Origin: Lachnospiraceae bacterium
Lineage (GTDB): Bacteria > Bacillota > Clostridia > Lachnospirales > Lachnospiraceae
DNA length: 23,847 nt
Assembly (NCBI GenBank): GCA_019420465.1
Contig: JAHZHB010000151.1
Coordinates: forward strand, 36,735 to 60,581
Direction: 5' to 3'
This document shows, one piece after another, positions 16,063-23,590 of this stretch (positions are counted from its first letter, which is position 1; each line of letters starts with the position of its first letter). The position numbers and the translations under genes were made by a program. Below the pieces are notes generated by a model that worked only from the letters and a program-made list of their open reading frames with translations, had not been told where the DNA came from and did not search any database.

Positions 16063-18045
16063 CTATAACCGATGTTTTTGGGGAAAAGCTCCCTGTTTTA
16101 CAGATACCATTTTCCCCGCTTCAAGAAGAACAGTTCTGTCACCGCAGACAATCCTTCCTCCGGTCACATCCGTAAAGACATTCAGCTGTGAGCCATCCCA
16201 TGTCATCTCGACCTTTCCCGCTCCTGCAGGTAACGTACAGGTAAAGGAAGAGAAGAAGGACAGCTGCGGCCGCAGAACAAAGGCTGCATCCTTTTCAAAC
16301 GAAAGCCCCATAAAGTATTTTGCCAGGAAATAGATCGGACTGGCGCTCCATGCATGGCACAGGCTCTTGCCAAACCGGTCGCCGTACATATCGTACTGCT
16401 CGCTTTCCGGCACCTTCGGATCGTATTCCTCCCAGAACGTCACTGCACCGCGGTCGAGTATACCTCCCCAGTAGCTGTGCAGCGTATCAAACACATCCTG
16501 ATATTTGCCGATCCGGCACATCATATCGAGTGCAAAGAAGTTAAAGTACGGCGTAGTGATCGCCGCGATCGCCGGATTATTGATCACATGCTCCACGATC
16601 TTCTCCTGCTGCCCCCCATCCGCGATATCATACAGAATCGCAAAAATATTGGCATGACGTGTCACATGACGTTTTCCAGAAACGTAGGAATCGATAAACG
16701 CACCCTTCTCTTCATCCCAGAAAAAGGCCGGGATCGCCGTCTTTAACTGCATATATCTGTCGTGGTATACCGTGCCGTCCTCGCCAAGAACCGTACTGAT
16801 CTCTTCCATCGTCTGAAAGCAGGCCGCATACAGCATCTGTTCCGCACAGACCGGGCCTTCCTTGTCCATATCCGCCCAGTCGATGTAAACCCAGTCTTTT
16901 TCACGACCCACGATAAAACCGTGTTCCTCTGTCTGTTTTTCACAGAATGCCATCAGAGAACACATCTTCGGATACACCTGTTTGACAAAATCCAGATCAC
17001 CGTAAGCCTCATAGTGCTTTTTCACGCCGAGAATCCAGAACAGCGAATAATCCATGATCGTGTTGATATGGGTCGTCATCGGATCATTGCCGCGGAGCGC
17101 CAGAAGTGTACGCTGGTCGATATCGGGATCTGCCAGCAGATACTGGTTGACAAAAAGGCTCTGGTACGCATCGCCGGACCAGATCCATTTGTCCCTTTTC
17201 ACACCGTCGATAAAGAAAATCCCGCTGCAGAGCCTGAAGGTATGCTCAGCCACATCCCAGATCGCATTCAGCTTCTCATCGTCACAGTGAAACTTCGCCC
17301 GTACCGGGATATCCACGTACTGATGACGCGCCGTCAGGTGTACATCCCCTTTCTTAATCCCCGGAATAAAGGCATAACGGACAGCACAGCACGGACAGCA
17401 GCCTGTCTTTTCATCCGGCTCCCAGCTGTAGTAACAGTGCACCTCATCCAGGGCCTCTTCCTTTGACTCACCACAGCAGATGCAAAGCGGCTGATACCCT
17501 TTTGTATACGCCACCTGCAGCACAGCCGTAAGCTCTGTTTCAAAGCCAAACAGCACACCGCCGTTTATTTCTGTCTCCTCGACAGGCAGATACTCCTTTT
17601 CGCTGTATTCCCAGACGGTCGGATTCTGGTCTTTTCGAGTAAAATACCGGCTTTTTCCCACGGGTGTCAGCGGATTTTCATAGTCCTCCACCAGCCATCC
17701 CTTGTCGGAACAGATAACCTCGCCCTCTACATAGATACTCGGAAATGCCTCGATACAGCCTGCATGGACGGAAATGCTCACTTCTCCCGGACCACAGGTG
17801 ATCGTTTTGCCAAACGGATACTTGTTTTCTCCTGCAAGCACAAAGCCGACAGCATCGGAATATACCGTAAACGCTGTCTCTTTTTCGAGCTGATACGTTC
17901 TTCGGAAAGCCACACGGTTTCTGAAGCCTTCACTTTTCCAGAACGCCGGCCAGCCGTAGCCTCGCTCCACACGGCTGAAATTCTGTTTCATGGCATGATA
18001 CAGTTCAAAATCGCCCGGATACCAGATCCAGTAGGTTGTCTTCAT
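16063..18045 (-). CDS. GH78-like alpha-L-rhamnosidase-family protein (long paralogue)
   Basis: A 660-residue cytoplasmic protein (no signal peptide). It has an N-terminal beta-sandwich region beginning WIWYPGDFELYH, an (alpha/alpha)6 barrel in the middle and C-terminal half, and a short C-terminal beta domain. Conserved points are IDGVKRDKWIWSGDAYQS (Asp280, Asp285, Asp292), YIDWADMDKEG (Asp389, Asp392), YWGGILDRGAVTFWEEY and CHAWSASPIYFL. The start at MKTTYWIW is chosen because AAGGAG lies just before it; a longer in-frame extension of 50 residues overlaps the preceding gene. It begins 10 bp after its paralogue's stop. The GVKRDKW motif differs from the classical CPQRDERLGWTGD of GH78, so the substrate may not be rhamnose. 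Confidence 0.83.
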   Translation of the reverse strand: MKTTYWIWYPGDFELYHAMKQNFSRVERGYGWPAFWKSEGFRNRVAFRRTYQLEKETAFTVYSDAVGFVLAGENKYPFGKTITCGPGEVSISVHAGCIEAFPSIYVEGEVICSDKGWLVEDYENPLTPVGKSRYFTRKDQNPTVWEYSEKEYLPVEETEINGGVLFGFETELTAVLQVAYTKGYQPLCICCGESKEEALDEVHCYYSWEPDEKTGCCPCCAVRYAFIPGIKKGDVHLTARHQYVDIPVRAKFHCDDEKLNAIWDVAEHTFRLCSGIFFIDGVKRDKWIWSGDAYQSLFVNQYLLADPDIDQRTLLALRGNDPMTTHINTIMDYSLFWILGVKKHYEAYGDLDFVKQVYPKMCSLMAFCEKQTEEHGFIVGREKDWVYIDWADMDKEGPVCAEQMLYAACFQTMEEISTVLGEDGTVYHDRYMQLKTAIPAFFWDEEKGAFIDSYVSGKRHVTRHANIFAILYDIADGGQQEKIVEHVINNPAIAAITTPYFNFFALDMMCRIGKYQDVFDTLHSYWGGILDRGAVTFWEEYDPKVPESEQYDMYGDRFGKSLCHAWSASPIYFLAKYFMGLSFEKDAAFVLRPQLSFFSSFTCTLPAGAGKVEMTWDGSQLNVFTDVTGGRIVCGDRTVLLEAGKMVSVKQGAFPQKHRL

Positions 18046-18055
18046 TCTTTTCTCC

Positions 18056-19633
18056 TTATTTTTCTGTATAAAATTTGCGCAGGAAATACGTCGGTGTGCA
18101 GCTCCATGCATGGCAGTAGCTGTTGACTGCCACAGAGCCATACGGTGACTCATATTTGTTTGCCGGATTGTACAGTTCCCAGAAGGTATCAGCACCTTCC
18201 TCGATCATACCGCCCCAGTAGCGCTTCATTTCCTCCAGCGCACGTTCTTTTTCACCGGAACGGATCAGAGCATCGATATAATGATGGTACATGTACGGAG
18301 AGACCATCGTATATTTTGGATTGGCCTCGATCGTATGCAGGATCAGGCTGCGGTTTTTCTCCTGATCAAATACACGGGCCAGGATCATCCATACCTGTGT
18401 TGCCCAGGATACCTGACGGTCAGCGCCGCTGACAAACAGCTGCTGTTCTTCATCCCAGTAATGGTCGATCGCGGACTGTTTCAGCACAGCGATCTCCTTT
18501 GTCAGCCAGTCGATCGTCTCATCGTCCTCCATGCAGGCGGCCAGACGGATACCGTAGCGCATCGCATAGATCAGGATAGCCAAAGAGCAGGCCTGTGTAT
18601 TCAGGCCATCGCCCCAGTCTACGAAGCACCAGAATTCGCCGCTGTGATCCGGGATCACCTTATCCTCTGTCAGATAGCTCATGCCGATCTCAATCTGGCG
18701 GATCGCTACCGGATAAAGATCCTGCAGAGTCTTTTCGTCATTTGTCTCCTGATAATAGTCCATCAGCGCAGAGCCAAACAGCAGGGCATAATCGAACAGG
18801 TACGTATCATCCGGCTCGATCGTCGGCTCCAGGAACAGACAGGCCGGGATTTTTCCTTCATTAAACGTCAGACCGCCAAACAGATACAGACATCTCTTGA
18901 CCAGTTCTTTTTCCTTAAAGGTATTGTAGTTTGCTCTGGCCTGCAGTCTGAGGTCACCGAGCCACATTCTGCGGTCACGCTTCGGACCGTCCTCGAAAAC
19001 GATCTGCATACAGTTTTTGAGAGTGCGGATGCTGACTTCATCGATCTTTTTCAGCAGCGCATCTTCTGTTTTCAACGGCTGAACGGACGCTTCGCGGACT
19101 GCGGATACGGACTGCATATGTACGTCACGGACCACGAGAGAGAATTTTAAGGATACGTCGAGAACTTTGATCTCCATATATCGGAAAGCGTAACGTCTCG
19201 GCAGCTCAAGCTTTGCCGGAAGTACATCTACATGGATATATTCTTCCTGAATCCAGCCCTTACTGATCCAGCCGTCGTAGGCGGCAATATCTGTAGTCAG
19301 TTCGTCGAGACGCTCGGCAAATTTCAGATAGATATAGGCAGGTGCGTCCTGATGGCTGCCGACGGAGGCAAGATCTAAGGTCACATAGCCGACGTGATGA
19401 GTACCAAAATCCAAAATGACGCTGTCGTCTTTTTTCAGGACTTTCTGGCTTAAGGCTTCGACAGACTCTTCGGCTGTGATGACGGGTTCGGGGTGGTCGG
19501 TGGTTTCTATGGTCAGAAGACGTCTGGGGGCCACTTCTGTGCGGATGAGTTCGGGTTTTAAGGCTTCTGCGATGCGCAGAAATTCTTCGTTTTTATGTAC
19601 TTCAAATTCGTCAAGAATGCATACGGATGCCAT
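18056..19633 (-). CDS. GH78-like alpha-L-rhamnosidase-family protein (short paralogue)
   Basis: A 525-residue cytoplasmic protein related to the following gene. The N-terminal beta region is at about 1-175 (ILDFGTHHVGYVTLDL), and the (alpha/alpha)6 barrel at about 190-520 carries FEDGPKRDRRMWLGDLRLQ (Asp215, Asp220, Asp227), FVDWGDGLNTQ, YWGGMIEEGADTFWELY and SYCHAWSCTPTYFL. It ends right after that last motif (RKFYTEK), so it lacks the C-terminal beta domain seen in its partner. GGGAGG precedes the ATG, which follows a clear promoter. It is the first gene of the three-gene operon. The pair may act together or on different linkages. As in the partner, the usual Glu of GH78 RDERL is replaced (RDRRM). 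Confidence 0.82.
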   Translation of the reverse strand: MASVCILDEFEVHKNEEFLRIAEALKPELIRTEVAPRRLLTIETTDHPEPVITAEESVEALSQKVLKKDDSVILDFGTHHVGYVTLDLASVGSHQDAPAYIYLKFAERLDELTTDIAAYDGWISKGWIQEEYIHVDVLPAKLELPRRYAFRYMEIKVLDVSLKFSLVVRDVHMQSVSAVREASVQPLKTEDALLKKIDEVSIRTLKNCMQIVFEDGPKRDRRMWLGDLRLQARANYNTFKEKELVKRCLYLFGGLTFNEGKIPACLFLEPTIEPDDTYLFDYALLFGSALMDYYQETNDEKTLQDLYPVAIRQIEIGMSYLTEDKVIPDHSGEFWCFVDWGDGLNTQACSLAILIYAMRYGIRLAACMEDDETIDWLTKEIAVLKQSAIDHYWDEEQQLFVSGADRQVSWATQVWMILARVFDQEKNRSLILHTIEANPKYTMVSPYMYHHYIDALIRSGEKERALEEMKRYWGGMIEEGADTFWELYNPANKYESPYGSVAVNSYCHAWSCTPTYFLRKFYTEK

Positions 19634-19663
19634 GGTTGTTCCTCCCTGTTTTTCGTTGCTTTT

Positions 19664-19691
19664 ATTCTATCATAGAATGGGGGAGTGACAA
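19664..19691 (-). promoter_or_regulatory. Promoter of the GH78-GH78-GH2 operon with overlapping palindrome
   Basis: On the minus strand TTGTCA (19686-19691), a 16-nt spacer, then TAGAAT (19664-19669) with an extended TGA before it. The -10 is one arm of the palindrome ATTCTATCATAGAAT (19664-19678), a plausible operator that would block RNA polymerase. About 30 nt separate it from the start codon. Confidence 0.65.
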
Positions 19692-19745
19692 GTTCCGCTT
19701 GCGTTGAAAAATTGGCTGTTCACGGGTGAGGGGGGACGGACGGAC

Positions 19746-19966
19746 GAACGGGACGTGCGGCGGCGGGCAGGGTGTCGGGGATATCTGGTGGCAAACAAGT
19801 GCAACGCTTTGCTGAGCTAACGGCTAACTTCATCTAACGCGCTCGCATAAGCGAGCTCGCGCGTAAGATTACGTAAGCCGTGGATCTCATCAAAGCTAAG
19901 GGCGCACTTTGAATCGTTTGCCACCAGATATCCCCGACACCCTGCCCGCCGCCGCACGTCCCGTTC
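19746..19966 (+). repeat. Variable-arm hairpin element, copy A
   Basis: A 221-bp structure between the tatD stop and the GH78 operon promoter. Arms at 19746-19796 and 19916-19966 are perfect 51-bp inverted repeats, very GC-rich (for example GACGTGCGGCGGCGGGCAGG). The 119-bp core (19797-19915) is nearly identical to that of copy B: 6 substitutions and one single-base gap. The core is itself an imperfect palindrome: AAGTGC/GCACTT at its base, a 22-bp stem with 18 matches from ACGGCTAAC, and a cap GCTCGC-ATAA-GCGAGC. The whole could fold into one long hairpin. No U-run, reading frame or target duplication is visible. The rest of the gap 19634-20016 holds only the operon promoter and a short GGAC repeat near 19734-19745. 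Confidence 0.85.
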
Positions 19967-20016
19967 TGACTTTGAGAGGATGCAGGTATGGAAAATGTTG
20001 GGTTTTTATAGCTTCA

Positions 20017-20793
20017 TTACTTCATCTTATAGAACAGTTTCCTTGCATTTTCCTCTGTCTGGCGGATGACTTCTTCTGGGGTTGTACCTTTCAGGCTGGC
20101 GATTTCTTCTGCTACGTAGGGGAGGTAGAGGGAGCAGTTTCGCTTGCCGCGGTGGGGGGTGGGAGCCATGTAGGGGCTGTCGGTTTCGAGAAGGATATGG
20201 GTCAAAGGGATGTCGGTGACGACTTCTTTGAGCTTGCGGGCGTTTTTGAAGGTAACGACTCCACCGACGCCGATGTAGAGACCCATTTTGACGTATTCAC
20301 GGGCAAGTTCGGTGGAGTAGGAGAAGCAGTGTACGACACCACCGATCTCGCCGGCATTTTCCTCTTTCATGATCTCAAAAGTATCCTGAGCGGCATCCCG
20401 GCTGTGAATGATAAACGGCAGCTTTTCCTCCCTGGCGATCGCAAGCTGTCTTCTGAACCAGTACTTTTGCAGCTTCTGATGCTCTTCTTCCTTATGCCAG
20501 TAATAATCCAGCCCGATCTCCCCGACCGCCACCGTCTTATCCATCCGGCAAAGCTCATGCAGCCGCCGCACCTTCCTCTCATCCAGCTCCTCCACATCAT
20601 CCGGATGCACCCCCACAGCTGCATACACATACGAATACTGCCTCGCCAGAGCCACACTATTCTCCGTCGTCTCCATATTTGCTCCCACATTGATCACCCG
20701 TCCGATCCCCTCCACAGGCAACCTCGCAAGCAGCTTTTCCCTGTCCTCCTCAAACGCCTCATCATCATAATGCGCATGCGTCTCAATAATCAT
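20017..20793 (-). CDS. tatD: TatD-family metal-dependent hydrolase (DNase)
   Basis: A 258-residue TIM-barrel metal hydrolase of the TatD family, whose members have Mg2+-dependent 3'-5' exonuclease activity and are linked to DNA repair. Metal ligands are visible: His6 and His8 in ETHAHYD, Glu92 in VGEIGLDYYW, His130 in IHSRDA, His155 in VHCFS and Asp205 in LLETDSPYMAP. The ATG at 20793 is chosen because AAGGAGAG lies at proper spacing; an in-frame TTG six codons upstream has no such signal. The metG-tatD order is common in Firmicutes. Here hairpin element B separates it from metG and element A follows it, and no strong promoter was found directly before it, so it is probably read from the metG promoter. 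Confidence 0.95.
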   Translation of the reverse strand: MIIETHAHYDDEAFEEDREKLLARLPVEGIGRVINVGANMETTENSVALARQYSYVYAAVGVHPDDVEELDERKVRRLHELCRMDKTVAVGEIGLDYYWHKEEEHQKLQKYWFRRQLAIAREEKLPFIIHSRDAAQDTFEIMKEENAGEIGGVVHCFSYSTELAREYVKMGLYIGVGGVVTFKNARKLKEVVTDIPLTHILLETDSPYMAPTPHRGKRNCSLYLPYVAEEIASLKGTTPEEVIRQTEENARKLFYKMK

Positions 20794-20840
20794 ACCATTC
20801 TCTCCTTCCAACTCTCCATGCGTCCACCATAAACGTAAAT

Positions 20841-21078
20841 AACGTTGAGGCTGCCTTGCTGCACCGTGAGGTGCGTGGGGTGGTCTTGTTGGTGGCCAAT
20901 GATCAAAGTGCGCTTTTAGCTTTGATGAGATCCACGGCTTACGTAATCTTACGCGCGAGCCCGCTTTAGCGAGCGCGTTAGATGCAGTTAGCCGTTAGCT
21001 CAGCAAAGCGTTGCACTTATTGGCCACCAACAAGACCACCCCACGCACCTCACGGTGCAGCAAGGCAGCCTCGACGTT
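20841..21078 (-). repeat. Variable-arm hairpin element, copy B
   Basis: A 238-bp structure between metG (stop 13 bp to its right) and tatD. Arms at 20841-20900 and 21019-21078 are 60-bp inverted repeats with one mismatch (a G-U pair in RNA). The 118-bp core (20901-21018) matches copy A on the opposite strand at about 94%. The arms resemble those of copy A only beside the core (TGGTGGCCAAT here, TGGTGGCAAAC in copy A) and in the outermost AACG. The cap is GCTCGC-TAAA-GCGGGC, still pairable. It has no coding capacity and no U-run. It occupies most of the 298-bp gap 20794-21091; the remainder holds the tatD ribosome binding site and little else. Confidence 0.85.
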
Positions 21079-21091
21079 TTCACAGTTTATC

Positions 21092-23059
21092 CTAGCAAAT
21101 CTCAGCTCCTGCCGGCATTTCTTTTTCCGGTGTCATCAGTGCCAGATTTCCATCCGCATCCTCCGCGCACAGAATCATGCCCTCCGACAGCACCCCTGCC
21201 AGCTTCGCCGGTTTTAAGTTCACCAGAACCATCACCTTCTTGCCCACCATCTCTTCCGGAGAATAGTGTGCCTTGATACCGGAAACGATCTGTTTTACCT
21301 GGCTTCCGATCTTAACCTGACTGCAGAGCAGCTTTTTGGACTTCTTCACAGCCTCACAGGAAATGATCTCACCGACCTGGAACTGCATTTTTCCGAAATC
21401 TTCAAAAGAGATCTCTTCCTTCGGCTCGATATCGATCACAGCCTCTTCCTTTTCCGGTTCAGCCGGTGCTACAACAGCCTTCTGTGCAGCCTTGATCTTT
21501 TCTACCTTTTCCATAACCTCTTTGAGGTCCAGACGGGCAAACAGGATCTGCGGTGCATCCGTAACCTTCTGACCGGACGGATACAGACCGAAATCTTTCA
21601 GATCATCATACTCTCTTGCCGGCGCATTCAGCTGTGCCAGAATCTTCTCTGTCGTCTCCGGCATAAAGGAAGATAAAAGCGTAGCACCGATGCAGATACT
21701 CTCTACCAGATTGTACAGAACTTCCTCCAGACGCTCCTTCTTTGTCTCATCCTTGGCCAGTGCCCACGGCATGGTCTCATCGATATATTTATTGCAGCGT
21801 TTGAACAGATTAAAGATCTCTGTCATCGCATCTGCCACACGAAGCTCATCCATCTTGGCTTCGACTTTATCTACTGCTGCCGCGCAGACAGCCTTCAGAT
21901 CCGCATCCACATCCTCTGTCACGCCGGTCTGTCTTACGACACCGCCAAAGTACTTGTTGGACATAGAGATCGTACGGTTGACCAGGTTGCCCAGCGTATT
22001 GGCAAGCTCAGAATTCAGACGCTCTACCATCAGCTCCCAGGTGATCACACCATCGTTTTCAAACGGCATCTCATGCAGTACAAAATAACGGACTGCATCC
22101 ACACCGAACAGATCTACCAGATCATCTGCATAGATCACATTTCCTTTGGATTTACTCATCTTGCCATCACCCTGTAACAGCCACGGATGACCAAAGACCT
22201 GCTTCGGCAGCGGCAGATCCAGAGCCATCAGAAAGATCGGCCAGTAGATCGTATGGAAACGGATGATATCCTTACCGATCAGATGCAGATCAGCCGGCCA
22301 GTTTTTCTTAAACAGATCGCTGGACTCCCCGTCACAGTCATAACCGATACCTGTGATATAGTTTGTCAGTGCATCGAGCCATACATAGGTGACATGCTTC
22401 GGATCAAACGTTACCGGAATACCCCAGGTAAAAGATGTACGGGATACACACAGATCCTGCAGACCCGGCAGAAGGAAGTTGTTCATCATCTCATTCTTAC
22501 GGGATACCGGCTGGATAAATTCCGGATGTGTATTGATGTAGTCGATGAGGCGGTCAGCGTATTTGCTCATCTTAAAGAAATATGCTTCCTCCTTAGCCGG
22601 TGTACACGGACGTCCGCAGTCCGGACATTTGCCGTCTACCAGCTGGGATTCTGTAAAGAAGGACTCACACGGTGTACAGTACATACCCTCGTAGTAGCCC
22701 TTGTAGATATCGCCCTGATCGTACAGCTTCTTAAAGATCTTCTGTACCTGTTTCTCATGGTCGGTATCTGTGGTACGGATAAATTTATCATAGGATGTAT
22801 TCATCAGATCCCAAATTCTCTTGATCTCACCGGCAACATTATCCACGTATTCCTTCGGTGTGATACCGGCTTCCTCGGCCTTCAGCTCGATCTTCTGGCC
22901 GTGCTCATCGGTACCGGTCTGGAAAAAGACATCATACCCCTGCTGTCTTTTGAAACGGGCGATGGAATCTGCCAGTACGATCTCGTACGTGTTACCGATA
23001 TGCGGCTTGCCTGATGTGTAGGCAATCGCTGTCGTCATATAATATTTTCCTCTGTTCAT
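21092..23059 (-). CDS. metG: Methionyl-tRNA synthetase
   Basis: A 655-residue class I aminoacyl-tRNA synthetase that charges tRNA-Met in the cytoplasm. The nucleotide-binding HIGN motif is at 20-23 in SGKPHIGNTYE. A zinc knuckle has Cys128, Cys131, Cys145 and Cys148. The KMSKS loop is at 300-304. An anticodon-binding helical domain follows. After an acidic, proline-rich linker (about 530-550) comes a C-terminal Trbp111-like tRNA-binding and dimerisation domain (about 555-655, FQVGEIISCEAVKKSKKLL). AAAGGAGAACCAA precedes the ATG. Expression is controlled by the Met-specific T-box leader immediately upstream. Length and domain set are normal for the long bacterial form. Confidence 0.98.
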   Translation of the reverse strand: MNRGKYYMTTAIAYTSGKPHIGNTYEIVLADSIARFKRQQGYDVFFQTGTDEHGQKIELKAEEAGITPKEYVDNVAGEIKRIWDLMNTSYDKFIRTTDTDHEKQVQKIFKKLYDQGDIYKGYYEGMYCTPCESFFTESQLVDGKCPDCGRPCTPAKEEAYFFKMSKYADRLIDYINTHPEFIQPVSRKNEMMNNFLLPGLQDLCVSRTSFTWGIPVTFDPKHVTYVWLDALTNYITGIGYDCDGESSDLFKKNWPADLHLIGKDIIRFHTIYWPIFLMALDLPLPKQVFGHPWLLQGDGKMSKSKGNVIYADDLVDLFGVDAVRYFVLHEMPFENDGVITWELMVERLNSELANTLGNLVNRTISMSNKYFGGVVRQTGVTEDVDADLKAVCAAAVDKVEAKMDELRVADAMTEIFNLFKRCNKYIDETMPWALAKDETKKERLEEVLYNLVESICIGATLLSSFMPETTEKILAQLNAPAREYDDLKDFGLYPSGQKVTDAPQILFARLDLKEVMEKVEKIKAAQKAVVAPAEPEKEEAVIDIEPKEEISFEDFGKMQFQVGEIISCEAVKKSKKLLCSQVKIGSQVKQIVSGIKAHYSPEEMVGKKVMVLVNLKPAKLAGVLSEGMILCAEDADGNLALMTPEKEMPAGAEIC

Positions 23060-23141
23060 TTGGTTCTCCTTTCTTTAAAAACCTGCCCCGGCTGTCTGAA
23101 AAGCGATTCACTGAGCATCTGTCACCTTGTATACATACAAT

Positions 23142-23415
23142 AAAAAAAGTCCTCCCCTGTACGGGGAAGACGATGCTCTCGTGTTACCACTTCCATTCAC
23201 TGCCTCTTCGCAAAGACAGCCTCTGCAGGTACATGCACATACCTATCCGCTATAACAGGCGGAACCTGTCGCAGCCTAAGTGTCATCCGACATCCTCGGT
23301 GCGCCCCTTAAGAGCCATGTTCCCATACGCTACTGCTGTACCCCTCTCAGCCACCGGGGATTCTCTGTAACAGGTTCCTGTATGGTACTCTCTCCATCCT
23401 TGTGTTTGGACGTAT
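23142..23415 (-). ncRNA. T-box riboswitch leader (Met-specific) of metG
   Basis: The leader between the promoter and metG shows stem I elements (AGAGAGTACC, GGTGGCTGAGAGG) and a specifier loop GGGAACATGGC with AUG at 23316-23318, matching a methionine enzyme. It has the T-box motif AAGTGGTAACACG (23180-23192), whose UGGU can pair with the ACCA end of tRNA-Met. The competing terminator is GTCTTCCCC/GGGGAGGAC (23149-23171) followed by seven U (23142-23148). Uncharged tRNA-Met would favour the antiterminator and raise metG expression. Confidence 0.92.
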
Positions 23416-23421
23416 ATTGGG

Positions 23422-23450
23422 AGAATAGCATATTTTTAGCTGTTTGTAAA
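23422..23450 (-). promoter_or_regulatory. metG promoter
   Basis: On the minus strand TTTACA (23445-23450), a 17-nt spacer, and TATTCT (23422-23427) preceded by TGC as an extended -10. Transcription would start near 23415, right at the 5' end of the T-box leader. Confidence 0.75.
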
Positions 23451-23518
23451 CGGGGTTATCCGATTTTCCCGATTAATCAAAATTGCTTCCCTGGACCAGT
23501 TACTGATATGACTGACAG

Positions 23519-23554
23519 AAAAAGGAGGGCGAACCCTCTGCGGATCCACCCTCC
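23519..23554 (-). terminator. Intrinsic terminator of the rubrerythrin gene
   Basis: In the minus-strand RNA GAGGG-UUCG-CCCUC (23525-23538) is followed by C and five U (23519-23523). An alternative outer stem pairs GGAGGG (23549-23554) with CCCTCC (23524-23529). It lies about 35-70 nt after the rubrerythrin stop. The stretch 23060-23590 therefore holds this terminator, the metG promoter and the T-box, and no gene. Confidence 0.8.
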
Positions 23555-23590
23555 TGTCAAGTACCAGATTATGCGCTTTTACGCTTTTTC

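Noticed and set aside
18046..18195. 50-residue N-terminal extension of the long GH78-like protein
   Set aside because: It overlaps the end of the preceding gene in another frame, and a strong AAGGAG precedes the downstream ATG at 18045.
19734..19749. Short GGAC tandem repeat beside element A
   Set aside because: Only three or four units, partly overlapping the arm; too short to treat as a functional repeat.
19746..19966. Reading the hairpin elements as intrinsic terminators
   Set aside because: No U-run follows either arm on either strand, the stems are far longer than needed, and a conserved 118-bp core is not expected in terminators. They may still affect termination.
19746..21078. CRISPR array or tRNA/rRNA genes in the inverted-repeat region
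   Set aside because: There are only two units, inverted rather than tandem, with no spacers of regular size and no tRNA cloverleaf or rRNA signature.
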